The notes: a model not told the origin generated them from the letters alone. Shown: positions 15,533 through 24,239, counted from the stretch's first letter. The stretch: 64,000 nt of DNA from Pseudarthrobacter sp. NamE5 (GCF_005796225.1 NZ_VAHO01000016.1:29217-93216); one strand, 5' to 3'. Numbers and translations: made by a program.

Positions 15533-17727
15533 GTAATGACTGAACCTTCCGGCACTTCCGTATCCACCGGGTCCTGGTCCCGGACAGTTCCGAAGAAGCC
15601 GCCCAGGATATTGTTCACGCGGACCTGGAAGCCCAGGTTCTCCAGCGCCCTCCTGGCCTCCGCGGCCTGTCTGCCGATATAACTGGGGACCTCCACCATC
15701 CGTGGTCCCTTTGAAATGGTCAGTGTCACGGTGCCGCCCCGAGTGAGTGTTCCGGTGGCCGGATTCTGGCTGACCACCGCCCCCTCGGGGACACCCCTGC
15801 TGAAGACTTCTTCGCGTGCCACCTCCGCCTCAAGTCCTGCCGCCTCGATGGCGTCGACGGCGTCATCCTCGTCCTGGCCCACCACGGAGGGCACGGGTAT
15901 GGGCTCGGGGCCTTTGGACACCACCAGGCTGACGGGCGTGCCATGGCGGACAGGCGTGCCTGGGGGCGGGTCCTGCGAGAGGACGATGCCCGCGGGCACC
16001 TCTTCGTTAAACTGCTCGGTTACGGTGCCGAGCGCCATTTCCGCTGCATTGAGGCCGTTCTTGGCTTCCTCCAGGGTGCCGCCGGACAGTTCCGGCAGGG
16101 GGAACAGTTGGGGACCTTTTGACACGAAGAGGGATATCGGCTGGAATTTGCGGATTTCCGTACCTGCTTCCGGCTCGCTGCCCACCACCAGACCTGACGG
16201 TACGTCGTCGTCGAAGACGTCGCTGGTGGTGGACCGGAACCCCGCATCGCTGAGAAGCTGCTGCGCCTGCGCCACCGTCTTGTTCGCCACCGGGGGGATG
16301 GTGGCGGCGGAGCCTGGACCCATTCCGAAGAACCACCCGGCACCCGTCGCCAACAGGGCGGCAATAATGAGGATTGCCACCCACAGGACACCCCTTCGGC
16401 GCGGGCTGCCCTCCCTGAGGGTTCTTGAGGGCGTTGCCGCGGCCCGGGCCCGGGCCCGTTCGTCTTCCTTGTCCGCCTTGCGCTGCGCGCGCTTGCCCAA
16501 CCGGGCGGGAGGCGGAGGAGCCCAGGGAACTTCTGTCTCGTCCCCCGGCGGCGTGAGCGCGTGCCGGGAAGCACCGGGGAACTGTCCGGGTGGACCGTCC
16601 CCCGAAGAGGAGTGTCCAGGCGATGGCCGATATGGGGGTGCAGCCGGTTTGCCGAAGGGCAGGACGGTGGTGGGGTTGTTCGGCCTGCCGATGACCTCCG
16701 TGGGACTCTGGGCGGCGTGGTTTGGGCTGGCGAAGCCCGGGATGGGCGCCGCGTCCTGGGGCTGCCGTGGCGGATTTGCCTGCCGCTGCGGCTGCGGCTC
16801 GCGCTGCGCCGGAAGCCCCGATCCTGCAACACCCGCACCCGCACCCCCGGCAGCAGCGGCCGGCGGATGCAGGTCGAGTTCCGCGTCCGTGAGGTTGGTC
16901 CGGATGTGCCGCAGTTCCTGCAGCAGTGCGTTTCCGTCCACCGGCCGGTTCTCCGGATCATTGGCGGTGCACCACTGCACCAGCTCATCCACCTCGCCCG
17001 CCAGCCCGGGGACCAGGACGGAGGGCGGGCCAACTGTTCCATTGACGTGCTGGTACGCCACCTGGATGGGCACCTCGCCCATGAAGGGCTGCTGGCCGGT
17101 GAGCATCTCGTACAGCATGATGCCGACGGAGTAGATGTCGCTGCGGGCGTCGGCCGGTTGTCCCAGGACGAGTTCCGGCGAGAGGTAGGCAACGGTACCA
17201 ATCAAGGCGCCGGTGCTGGTGGAAGTGGTGACCGCACGAGCGAGCCCGAAGTCGCCGACCTTGATCCGGCCGTCGTCGGAAATCAGGACGTTTTCCGGTT
17301 TGACGTCGCGGTGGATGAAGCCGGCAGCGTGTGCAGCGCCCAGTCCTTCAACCACTGGATCTATCAGCGCCAGGGCCAAGCGGGGCGGGAGCGCGCCCTT
17401 TTCGTTGATCAGGTCACGCAGAGTGTGGCCCTTGATGTACTCCATGACCAGGTAGGCGGTGTGGCCGTCGTTCCCCTGGTCAAGGACGCCCACCACGTGC
17501 GGATGCGACAGCCTTGCTGCTGCCTTCGCTTCCCGGCCCAGCCTGCCCAGGAAGTTTTCATCTGCGGACAGGTGTGGATGCAGTACCTTCAATGCCACAT
17601 CCCGGTCCAGCCGCTGGTCAGTGGCCAGGTAAACGGTGGACATGCCTCCCCGGGCCAGCCTGGACCTGACGGCGTACCGGTTGTCCACCAGCGTTCCCAG
17701 AAGGGGGTCTGACACGTGTTCCTGCAC
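15517..17727 (-). CDS. pknL: PASTA-containing Ser/Thr protein kinase at the pknL position
   Basis: The protein has 736 residues. The cytoplasmic kinase domain (about 18-275) shows the Gly-rich loop LARGGMSTVYLA, K47 in VALKVL, HRDVKPEN, DFGLARAV and the activation-loop Thr/Ser run TTSTSTG before GTVAYLSPE. A Pro-rich linker follows, one membrane helix at about 447-470 (VLWVAILIIAALLATGAGWF), then four extracellular PASTA repeats (about 475-735), each ending in a VSKGP-like turn. PASTA repeats bind muropeptides/lipid II, so the kinase should sense wall state. The start GTG 17727 is 6 bases after a TAGGAT box (leaderless). Context (aroG, Rv2175c-type gene) points to PknL, although mycobacterial PknL lacks PASTA repeats. 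Confidence 0.9.
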   Translation of the reverse strand: MQEHVSDPLLGTLVDNRYAVRSRLARGGMSTVYLATDQRLDRDVALKVLHPHLSADENFLGRLGREAKAAARLSHPHVVGVLDQGNDGHTAYLVMEYIKGHTLRDLINEKGALPPRLALALIDPVVEGLGAAHAAGFIHRDVKPENVLISDDGRIKVGDFGLARAVTTSTSTGALIGTVAYLSPELVLGQPADARSDIYSVGIMLYEMLTGQQPFMGEVPIQVAYQHVNGTVGPPSVLVPGLAGEVDELVQWCTANDPENRPVDGNALLQELRHIRTNLTDAELDLHPPAAAAGGAGAGVAGSGLPAQREPQPQRQANPPRQPQDAAPIPGFASPNHAAQSPTEVIGRPNNPTTVLPFGKPAAPPYRPSPGHSSSGDGPPGQFPGASRHALTPPGDETEVPWAPPPPARLGKRAQRKADKEDERARARAAATPSRTLREGSPRRRGVLWVAILIIAALLATGAGWFFGMGPGSAATIPPVANKTVAQAQQLLSDAGFRSTTSDVFDDDVPSGLVVGSEPEAGTEIRKFQPISLFVSKGPQLFPLPELSGGTLEEAKNGLNAAEMALGTVTEQFNEEVPAGIVLSQDPPPGTPVRHGTPVSLVVSKGPEPIPVPSVVGQDEDDAVDAIEAAGLEAEVAREEVFSRGVPEGAVVSQNPATGTLTRGGTVTLTISKGPRMVEVPSYIGRQAAEARRALENLGFQVRVNNILGGFFGTVRDQDPVDTEVPEGSVITLTVV

Positions 17728-17733
17728 CCTACG

Positions 17734-17739
17734 ATCCTA
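17734..17739 (-). promoter_or_regulatory. -10 box TAGGAT for pknL (leaderless)
   Basis: On the minus strand TAGGAT is followed by exactly 6 bases and then GTG 17727, with no Shine-Dalgarno. Confidence 0.6.
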
Positions 17740-17818
17740 GTCCCCGCAGCGAAACGGGTCCGAACCAATACCGGTCCGGACCCGTGTCCATGGTGCTGGC
17801 CGCCAGCGGGCGGGAGGC

Positions 17819-19201
17819 CTAGCCGAAGTTCTTCTGGTGGGCCTTGATGGCTGCGACGTAGGCCTTGGTGTCGTCGTACATTCCGTACTTGCTCACGGAG
17901 TACTGGCCCTGGTAGTAGCCTGCTATGGCTGTATCCCTGTCCTTGCTGGTGGCGAGCAGCTGGCGGATGATCGCCACCCCGGCCGTTGCGTTGTCGTAGG
18001 GATCCAGGAGGTTCAGTTTCCGTCCCACCAGGTCCGATGCCCACTGGCCCGAACTCGGAATGACCTGCATGGTTCCGATGGCATTAGCAGGGGATACCGC
18101 GCGCTGGTCGAACCCGGATTCCTGGTGTGCGAAAGCGAGGGCGAGTGAAGGTTCCACGCCCATCCTGCGGGCGGTGTCCGCCACGATGTTCCGCATCTCA
18201 GCGCGGGAAGGCACAGGGGAAGCGTTCAGAAGTGCTTTGTTCTGGTTGGCGGAGCTGACCACAGCGGCCGGATAGCTGAACCCAAGGAAAGAACTGGGAA
18301 CCAAAGGAGTCACCGATGCCGCGGGCTGCGGCGCTGCACCGGAGGTTCCGGGGATGGCCAGCTTGTTGCCCGGGTAGATGGTACTGGTCATGCTCAGGCG
18401 GTTTGCGGAGAGCAGCTCGGAAAGCTTGACCCCGTGGCGGGAGGCGATGGCAGAGAGAGTGTCGCCGGCCTTGACGGTGTAGGAACCGGAAGCAGGCGCC
18501 GGACTGGCCGGTGCCGGTGCAGTCGGTTTGGATGTGGAGGCCAGGCTCCCTGGAGCCGGAGCGGCCGCCGGAGCAGTGCTTCCCCCGCCGACCTTGATCT
18601 TCTGGCCGGGGTAAATGATGGAGCGCATGTTGAGGTTGTTCCAGCCGAACACCTCTGACAGAGCTACGTTATGCCGGGCTGCGATGCCGCCCAGCGTGTC
18701 ACCCGGCTTTACGGTGTAGGTGGCTGTGCCTGCCGGCGCCGGTGCTGCCGGCGCCGGCGCTGCGGACGGGGCTGCAGGTGCAGCACCAGCCGTACCCGGC
18801 AGCTTAATCTTCTGGCCAGGGTAGATGATGGTGTTCGGCTGGAGGTTGTTCAGCTTGAGAACCTCGGCAGTGCTCAGCCCGAACTTCCCTGCGACGGCGC
18901 TGATGGTGTCGCCACGGGCGATGGTGTAGTCCGCCGGTACCTGCGGCTTTGCCGGCCGCAGGGACGCGGGGATGGACGTGGACACCGAGGAGGCGGGAAT
19001 TACCCCGCCGGTCGCCTTGACAGCCTGTGCCTTCATGGCTGCGGCAAGTGTTCCGGGAATGGCGCGGGCGGGCTGCTCAGCGGCAGCCGGCTGGGCCAGG
19101 GCCAGTGATGACAGGACAACCGCTGGCAATGCTGCCGTGGTGGCGGCGAGCATGGGCAGGCTCGGCTTGGGGGGCTGCTTGTACGAGCGGGACATCGACA
19201 T
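17819..19201 (-). CDS. Secreted LysM-repeat lytic transglycosylase
   Basis: A start at ATG 19201 gives 460 residues; GAGGA lies 8 bases upstream and the signal peptide begins there. The signal sequence covers about 1-41 and ends QPAAAEQ. Three LysM repeats follow, each with a YT(V/I)..GDT start and IIYPGQK or TIYPGNK end, separated by Ala/Pro-rich linkers; they bind peptidoglycan. The C-terminal SLT-type domain contains FAHQESGFD with the catalytic Glu, IGTMQVIPSSGQW and AGYYQGQ. It should cut the glycan strand with 1,6-anhydro-MurNAc formation. It sits between the PASTA kinase and the Rv2175c-type gene, so a shared wall-remodelling context is plausible. Confidence 0.88.
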   Translation of the reverse strand: MSMSRSYKQPPKPSLPMLAATTAALPAVVLSSLALAQPAAAEQPARAIPGTLAAAMKAQAVKATGGVIPASSVSTSIPASLRPAKPQVPADYTIARGDTISAVAGKFGLSTAEVLKLNNLQPNTIIYPGQKIKLPGTAGAAPAAPSAAPAPAAPAPAGTATYTVKPGDTLGGIAARHNVALSEVFGWNNLNMRSIIYPGQKIKVGGGSTAPAAAPAPGSLASTSKPTAPAPASPAPASGSYTVKAGDTLSAIASRHGVKLSELLSANRLSMTSTIYPGNKLAIPGTSGAAPQPAASVTPLVPSSFLGFSYPAAVVSSANQNKALLNASPVPSRAEMRNIVADTARRMGVEPSLALAFAHQESGFDQRAVSPANAIGTMQVIPSSGQWASDLVGRKLNLLDPYDNATAGVAIIRQLLATSKDRDTAIAGYYQGQYSVSKYGMYDDTKAYVAAIKAHQKNFG

Positions 19202-19260
19202 GGAAAGAATCCTCTTCTCAACTGCGGGCGCGGGCGGGGATGCCGCTGTCATCACTGATA

Positions 19261-19287
19261 CTAGTGTTACTGCTGTTATTGCTGTTA
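19261..19287. repeat. Three 9-bp tandem near-repeats in the 5' region of the LysM gene
   Basis: Read on the plus strand these are CTAGTGTTA, CTGCTGTTA and TTGCTGTTA. They lie upstream of ATG 19201, downstream of a TTGACC that could be a -35 box. They may be part of the promoter or leader; no riboswitch fold was recognised. Confidence 0.4.
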
Positions 19288-19443
19288 CAAAAGTGGTCAA
19301 TGAGAATCTCTCATATATTGCGGAATAGCACAAGAATTCGCGTAATGGACGCAAGGAAGAATTGCGGGAGTGTCCGGTATGCCGCTGAACCCCATAAAGG
19401 GTCCGACTAGGCGGCGGGGCGCGCAGCGTGGCAACCTTGATGC

Positions 19444-19797
19444 GTGAGTAACGTAGAAAACCTGGTGGGCGAATGGTTGCCCTTGCCCGACGTCGCGGAC
19501 TTGTTGAATGTGTCCATCACTAAGGTGCACAGCCTGATTGATGAACGCGCCCTGGTGGCACTGCGGGTGGGCGAACGGAATATCCGCTCGGTGCCTGCTG
19601 ACTTCATCCAGGACAGCCAGGTTGTCGACAGCCTCAAGGGAACCATCGTTGTCCTGGCCGATGCGGGCTATTCCGACGAGGATCTGGTCGTGTGGCTCTT
19701 TACACCTGACGAATCATTGCGCGGCCGCCCTATTGATGCTTTGCGGGAAGGCCGCAAAACGGAAATCAGGCGCAGGGCGCAAACTCTGGCCTGGTAA
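19444..19797 (+). CDS. Rv2175c-type DNA-binding protein
   Basis: The protein has 117 residues. Residues about 10-45 form a helix-turn-helix of the excisionase/MerR-like type (LPLPDVADLLNVSITKVHSL), and the C-terminal half contains VVWLFTPDESLRGRPIDALR and ends RRAQTLAW, typical of the Rv2175c family. In M. tuberculosis this protein is phosphorylated by PknL, which reduces DNA binding. Here the gene also lies near a PknL-position kinase but on the opposite strand, separated by the lytic transglycosylase gene. The N terminus is short and has no Thr before the helix-turn-helix, so the mycobacterial phosphosite appears absent. The start is GTG 19444. Confidence 0.85.
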   Translation: MSNVENLVGEWLPLPDVADLLNVSITKVHSLIDERALVALRVGERNIRSVPADFIQDSQVVDSLKGTIVVLADAGYSDEDLVVWLFTPDESLRGRPIDALREGRKTEIRRRAQTLAW

Positions 19798-19849
19798 TTG
19801 CACGGCTGGAATTCTGCCGTTCCATCAATTCGCGACCCATCACTTCCGG

Positions 19850-20944
19850 CTAGGAGGCTCGGCTGACGGCAGCTTCAGCCAGCCTCCGTAAAGCGGTTTT
19901 CGGCAATTCCTCCACTGGCAGGGCCTGAAGTGCGTCGAAGGCAGCGGCGCCGAATTCGTTAATAAGCACCTCTGTGGCAGCCAATGCCCCGGATTCCTCA
20001 ATGATCCGCCGGAGCTCCTGGATATCGCCTTCGGAAAGATCGGGGCTGCCGAGCCTGGTGTCAATAAAGGCCGCTTCGGCAGCCGAGGCATGGTCCAGGG
20101 CAAGGGCAATCAGGACTGTGCGTTTCCCTTCCCGTAAATCATCCCCGGCCGGCTTGCCGGTCGTCTGCGGGTCGCCAAAGACGCCCAGGACGTCGTCGCG
20201 GAGCTGGAAAGCTTCACCCAAAGGCAGGGCGAAGGCGGAGTAGCCCCGCAGCAGCTCGTCCGGGGCTCCGGCGAGGGCTCCGCCCAGAGCCAGCGGATGT
20301 TCTGTGGAGTACTTGGCGGACTTGAAGCGGATGATGGCCTGCGCCCGGGAAACGGCACCGGCACGGTCCCGGACGGGACCGGCGACTTCTTCGAGAATGT
20401 CCAGGTACTGGCCGGCCATGACCTCAGCCCGCATGAGGTTGAAGATCAGCCTTGCCCTGCTGCCCGCCGCCGCCCGCTCGCCTATCTCCGTGAAGGCTTC
20501 CTCGCTGAAGGACAGGCAGAGGTCCCCCGCCAGGATGGCCGCCGCCTGGCCGAACCGTTCGCTGTCCAGCGCCCAGCCCCGGGAGCTGTGCAACTGGCTG
20601 AAGCGGCGGTGGACGCTTGGTCCGCCCCGCCTGGTGTCTGAACGGTCGATGATGTCGTCGTGGATCAGGGCAGCGGCCTGGAACAGCTCCAGGGCTGCCC
20701 CGGCAGTGACCACCTCTTGCGCGGCAGTCGCTCCACCTGCCCCCCGCCAGCCCCAGTAGCACATCAGGGCTCTGAGTCGCTTGCCACCCGTCACCAGATT
20801 TGAGATGGAACCCATGATCGGCTCGATGTCCGGGGAGATGGTGGACATGGTCGACTGCCGCGAAGAGAGGAACGCGGTCAGTTCGCCGGCAACTGTTGCG
20901 ACGAAGTCTGCCTGCTCGTCCCTCAGTTGTTCTGCTCCCGTCAC
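19850..20944 (-). CDS. Polyprenyl (all-trans isoprenyl) diphosphate synthase
   Basis: The protein has 364 residues. The first Asp-rich motif is LIHDDIIDRSDTRRG, the second is LRDDVLGVFGD, and the GKRLRALMCYW segment binds diphosphate. It condenses isopentenyl diphosphate with an allylic diphosphate. Chain length (geranylgeranyl or longer) cannot be fixed by inspection. In M. tuberculosis idsA2 (Rv2173) occupies this position near pknL. The start GTG 20944 overlaps the stop of the upstream lipoprotein gene (GTGA), so the two are cotranscribed. Confidence 0.92.
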   Translation of the reverse strand: MTGAEQLRDEQADFVATVAGELTAFLSSRQSTMSTISPDIEPIMGSISNLVTGGKRLRALMCYWGWRGAGGATAAQEVVTAGAALELFQAAALIHDDIIDRSDTRRGGPSVHRRFSQLHSSRGWALDSERFGQAAAILAGDLCLSFSEEAFTEIGERAAAGSRARLIFNLMRAEVMAGQYLDILEEVAGPVRDRAGAVSRAQAIIRFKSAKYSTEHPLALGGALAGAPDELLRGYSAFALPLGEAFQLRDDVLGVFGDPQTTGKPAGDDLREGKRTVLIALALDHASAAEAAFIDTRLGSPDLSEGDIQELRRIIEESGALAATEVLINEFGAAAFDALQALPVEELPKTALRRLAEAAVSRAS

Positions 20945-21474
20945 TTGGCTGACTCAGCTGCCACGTTGGCGCCGATGGTGAAGGTGGCAACTCCTGCTGC
21001 TTCAACCACCGAAAGATTTACAGTCTCGCTGTCCCCCCGGACGAAGTCCTTCGAAGCCACTGCTCCCACGGCCTCACCGGGCACCGCCTTGAAGCCCTGA
21101 CCCTCCAGCGCTTTCGTGTAGAAGTCGATGATTGATGCAGTGGGGGCAGTGATGCTGGCCACGAGTGCGGCCGTGGCGGGGGCGGATGCCTTATCAAAAC
21201 TGCTGGACACAACGGTCGAGCCCGGCATGAGCGGAAGAAGCTGCTGCGGAAAGCCCTCCACTACAGCGCCGACCGTAGCCGACGTATTGGGCGATGCCGA
21301 GGGGCTGGGGGACGCGGTGATGCTGGATCCGGCGGTTGCCGGAACGGACGCGGAAGCTGGAGCTGACGTGTCAGTGGTTCCCGACGGTGTTGGACTGCAG
21401 GCTGCAAGGGCCAGAGCCGCACCGGCAGCAAGAACTGCCAAAGCTGCTTGCCTGGGGTTTCCAAAGACCGTCAC
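20941..21474 (-). CDS. Hypothetical secreted lipoprotein
   Basis: The protein has 177 residues with a classic lipoprotein signal: basic MTVFGNPRQ, a hydrophobic stretch to about residue 24, and the lipobox LALAAC with C25 as the predicted acylated residue. A Ser/Thr/Pro-rich linker follows, then about 110 residues of unknown fold, which should lie on the outer face of the membrane. Its stop overlaps the start of the polyprenyl synthase gene by 4 bases. I do not recognise the domain. The gene start is divergent from dinB. Confidence 0.75.
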   Translation of the reverse strand: MTVFGNPRQAALAVLAAGAALALAACSPTPSGTTDTSAPASASVPATAGSSITASPSPSASPNTSATVGAVVEGFPQQLLPLMPGSTVVSSSFDKASAPATAALVASITAPTASIIDFYTKALEGQGFKAVPGEAVGAVASKDFVRGDSETVNLSVVEAAGVATFTIGANVAAESAK

Positions 21475-21535
21475 AGGGATTTCCTCCTGGTAGTGATGCC
21501 GGATTCAGCCTCCAGTCTAGACATCACGGAACCGA

Positions 21536-21541
21536 TAGGAT
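21536..21541 (+). promoter_or_regulatory. -10 box TAGGAT for dinB (leaderless)
   Basis: TAGGAT is followed by 7 bases and then GTG 21549. There is no Shine-Dalgarno. This box decides between GTG 21549 and the in-frame starts further upstream. Confidence 0.55.
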
Positions 21542-21548
21542 TGCAGCC

Positions 21549-22772
21549 GTGGGGCCTGAAGGGAAGAACGAGCCACCCGGAGCACGTCTTCCGGGACGCA
21601 GGCGCAAGTGCATAATGCACGTGGATATGGACGCCTTCTTTGTATCGGTTGAGCTCAGGACACGTCCTGAGCTCCGTGGCAGGCCTGTGATTGTCGGCTT
21701 CCCGGCGGAGCGTTCCGTGGTTCTCTCTGCCTCGTACGAAGCCCGGGCCTTCGGAGTGAAATCGGCAATGCCGATGGCCGTCGCTGCCCGCATGTGTCCC
21801 CAGGCCGTCATCATTGAACCCCGGCACAAGCTGTACTACGAGGTGTCAGCGCAGTTGATGGGCATCTTCGAATCCGTCACCGAACTCGTGGAACCCCTCA
21901 GTGTGGACGAAGCGTTCCTTGACGTCACCGGCGCCATACGCCGGCTCGGGCCGCCCCGGGGCATTGCGGAGATGATCCGGCGGCAGGTCGCCTCGGAGCT
22001 GGGCATTACCGCCTCTGTGGGCATTGCGGAAACGAAGTTCGTGGCGAAAATCGCTTCCACCCGCTGCAAGCCGGACGGACTGCTCCTCATCGGCCCGGAT
22101 GAAACTGTGCCCTATCTTCACAGCCTTCCTGTCGGCGCCCTCTGGGGCGTAGGCGCAAAAACCGCGGACGTGCTGGCAAGGATGGGCATCAGGACGGTTG
22201 CGGATGTGGCAGCAACACCGGTGCCCGCGCTGAAGAAGATGCTGGGTGCAACAGGGGAACACGTCCATCGGCTTTCCTGGGGGATAGATCCACGCCCTGT
22301 CACTCCCATCCGGCTGGAGAAGAGCATCGGAGCGGAGGAAACCTTTGCCGTGGACACCGCTGATGACGCCTTGCTGCACCGTGAACTCCTGCGCCTGTCG
22401 CACCGGACTGCCGCACGCCTGCGCGCGGCAGGAACGGTTGCCCGAACCGTGGCCCTCAAGCTCCGGTTTGCGGATTTCTCCACCATCACCCGCAGCCGGA
22501 CCCTCCAGACACCGGTGGACAGTGCGCAGCTGATCTACGCGGTGGTGCTGCAGCTGCTGGAGTCCGTGGGGGAGCGGGCCATGACCGTCCGGCTAGTAGG
22601 GGTACGGGCTGAACAGCTTGAAGAAGCAGCCCGGACATCGCTGCAGCTCAGCATCGACCGCCGGGACGAGAACTGGCGCGCCGCTGAGCAGGCGCTGGAT
22701 GCAGTCAGCCGCAAGTTCGGCAAGTCGGTCCTGCCCGCCCGCCTTATGGGACCCGGAAATACCTCTGAATAG
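21549..22772 (+). CDS. dinB: DNA polymerase IV (Y family)
   Basis: A start at GTG 21549 gives 407 residues, the usual length; an in-frame start at 21336 would run through the neighbouring lipoprotein gene. The catalytic motifs are HVDMDAFFVSVE (first Asp) and LSVDEAFLDVTG (Asp-Glu pair). SVGIAETKFVAKIAS, the helix-hairpin-helix region and a little-finger domain follow. It performs translesion synthesis opposite damaged bases. A 20-residue basic N-terminal extension precedes MHVDMD. No LexA (SOS) box was noticed upstream, so DNA-damage control is not evident. Confidence 0.95.
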   Translation: MGPEGKNEPPGARLPGRRRKCIMHVDMDAFFVSVELRTRPELRGRPVIVGFPAERSVVLSASYEARAFGVKSAMPMAVAARMCPQAVIIEPRHKLYYEVSAQLMGIFESVTELVEPLSVDEAFLDVTGAIRRLGPPRGIAEMIRRQVASELGITASVGIAETKFVAKIASTRCKPDGLLLIGPDETVPYLHSLPVGALWGVGAKTADVLARMGIRTVADVAATPVPALKKMLGATGEHVHRLSWGIDPRPVTPIRLEKSIGAEETFAVDTADDALLHRELLRLSHRTAARLRAAGTVARTVALKLRFADFSTITRSRTLQTPVDSAQLIYAVVLQLLESVGERAMTVRLVGVRAEQLEEAARTSLQLSIDRRDENWRAAEQALDAVSRKFGKSVLPARLMGPGNTSE

Positions 22773-23048
22773 AGGCCGCTCGAGGGGTGGGCTGGAGGCA
22801 TCCGGGAAAGTCATTGCCGTCTTTCAGAACAGCCCCCAACAAACTATCCTTAGATATACATAGTTTTCGAGTGACTGGACTTACTGCCGGACCCTCTTGG
22901 ACATGCTCCCGCTCCCGCGACGGCATGCCGGGTTACCGACTTTCGCCACTGCAGGCGGAGCGGGAACCTCTTAGGCACAGCAGCCGTTAACGGAGCAGAA
23001 GTTGTGGCTGGGATCAGCCCGGACGTTGGCCTACAAAAGGAGGTCGTG

Positions 23049-23423
23049 ATGCCGCTGTCGGAGCACGAACAGAAGCTGCTTGAGCAGCTGGAGAAGCAGC
23101 TTCACGAGGACGACCCGAAGTTCGCGAATTCCATGGGTTCAGACCCGGGGCGCTCATGGTCCACGAGGCACGTGGTGATTGGCGTTCTCTGTGCCCTGGC
23201 TGGCGTCTTCCTGTTGCTCGTGGGTGTCACTCTCCAAAACATCTTCGTAGGCGTACTTGGCTTCGTGGTGATGGGCGGCGGTGTCTACTTCGCCACCATG
23301 CGGAGCAGTGCTGCAGCCGCGAAGACAGGAGCGAAGGCGGGCCGGAAGCCGGGCAAGCAGAGAAGCTCCTTCATGAGCAGCCTTGAAGAACGATGGGATG
23401 AACGGCGGAGGGGCGAGCCCTAA
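23049..23423 (+). CDS. DUF3040 membrane protein
   Basis: A start at ATG 23049 gives 124 residues. It is chosen because AAAAGGAGG lies just upstream and the family normally begins MPLSEHEQKLLEQLEKQL. An N-terminal amphipathic helix (residues 1-25) is followed by two adjacent membrane helices (about 43-62 and 66-84) and a basic, Lys/Arg-rich tail. DUF3040 proteins are common in actinobacteria just upstream of mraZ and the division cluster, as here. Their function is not established. A terminator at 23489 separates it from mraZ. Confidence 0.88.
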   Translation: MPLSEHEQKLLEQLEKQLHEDDPKFANSMGSDPGRSWSTRHVVIGVLCALAGVFLLLVGVTLQNIFVGVLGFVVMGGGVYFATMRSSAAAAKTGAKAGRKPGKQRSSFMSSLEERWDERRRGEP

Positions 23424-23488
23424 CGCTGCAGCTTTTCCTGCTGGTTTCACCTGCCTCCATTTCGCTCCCCTTCAAAGAGCAACTTGCG

Positions 23489-23518
23489 AAAAGACCCGCC
23501 CGTGGCGGGTCTTTTCGC
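23489..23518 (+). terminator. Rho-independent terminator after the DUF3040 gene
   Basis: A perfect 12-bp stem AAAAGACCCGCC / GGCGGGTCTTTT with a 3-base CGT loop is followed by a T-rich stretch. It insulates the division cluster from upstream transcription. Confidence 0.92.
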
Positions 23519-23713
23519 TTTTAAGGCTGCTCCATTCATGGGCTGCCAGGAGGCGGGCGTAAAATTCGCCCTTTTCTTTGTTCTGTTCTGACCAGGGCTG
23601 CCGGCAGTGCGCCGGGGATCGCAAAAAAGCCTCCATTTTCCACCACCAGCCAATATCCGCGTCTTTTCGGGCCACTTTTCCCACAATGAGCTTTCCTAAA
23701 GGACGCGTTTGCG
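23519..23713. other. Non-coding stretch upstream of the mraZ promoter
   Basis: With its flanks this belongs to a 387-bp gap (23424-23810) that holds the terminator at 23489 and the mraZ promoter at 23714. Between these two I see no gene or RNA. It is more AT-rich than the flanking genes. Confidence 0.5.
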
Positions 23714-23760
23714 TTGACTGTGGGGGAAAGTGGAGTAATGTGGAGGGCATAAGAGGGTGG
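23714..23760 (+). promoter_or_regulatory. mraZ promoter with three MraZ boxes
   Basis: A -35 box TTGACT (23714-23719) and a -10 box TAATGT (23736-23741) are 16 bases apart. Overlapping them are direct repeats of period exactly 10: GTGGGGGAAA (23720), GTGGAGTAAT (23730) and GTGGAGGGCA (23740). MraZ is known to bind TGGG(A/G)-type repeats with 5-bp spacers in the mraZ promoter, so this should be the autorepression site for the whole cluster. A further GGTGG is at 23756. Confidence 0.8.
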
Positions 23761-23810
23761 TTGCAACATAGGGGATGTGCAGTTCCTGACAGCGGACAGG
23801 CGGTGGGCCA

Positions 23811-24239
23811 GTGTTTCTGGGCACTCACTCGCCGCGTCTGGATGAAAAGGGGCGGATCATTCTCCCCGCCAAGTTCCGCGAGGAACTTGCCAGCGGACTG
23901 GTGCTCACAAGGGGCCAGGAACGTTGCATCTACGTCTTCAGCGAGAAGGAATTTGTACGGGTCCATGAGCAAATGCGGGAGGCGCCAATCTCCTCAAAAC
24001 AGGCTCGGGACTACATTCGCGTCTTTCTCTCTGGAGCCTCGGACGAGGTACCTGACAAGCAGGGGCGCGTGACCATTCCACCGGCGCTCCGGGAATATGC
24101 AGGCCTCGGCAGGGAACTTGCCGTGATAGGCGCCGGATCCCGCGCCGAGATCTGGGACGCCCAGGCTTGGAATGAATACCTTGCGGAGAAGGAAACAGCC
24201 TTTTCTGAAACTGATGACCCCATCCCGGGCATTCTGTGA
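23811..24239 (+). CDS. mraZ: Transcriptional regulator MraZ
   Basis: The protein has 142 residues with two AbrB-like MraZ half-domains. The first is [20 protein letters not shown], the second includes [19 protein letters not shown]; each ends in a DxxGR(I/V)xxP(A/P) signature. MraZ forms ring-shaped oligomers and represses its own division/cell-wall operon. It is the first gene of the cluster that runs to ftsZ and beyond. The start GTG 23811 gives the canonical N terminus; the Shine-Dalgarno is weak. Confidence 0.96.
   Translation: MFLGTHSPRLDEKGRIILPAKFREELASGLVLTRGQERCIYVFSEKEFVRVHEQMREAPISSKQARDYIRVFLSGASDEVPDKQGRVTIPPALREYAGLGRELAVIGAGSRAEIWDAQAWNEYLAEKETAFSETDDPIPGIL

Noticed and set aside
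19202..19443. Possible c-di-AMP or other riboswitch ahead of the LysM transglycosylase gene
   Set aside because: Such riboswitches often precede wall-hydrolase genes, but I could not find the conserved sequence blocks here; only three short 9-bp repeats are seen.
21500..21548. LexA/SOS box upstream of dinB
   Set aside because: No GAAC-N4-GTTC or mycobacterial-type SOS box was found near the -10 box.
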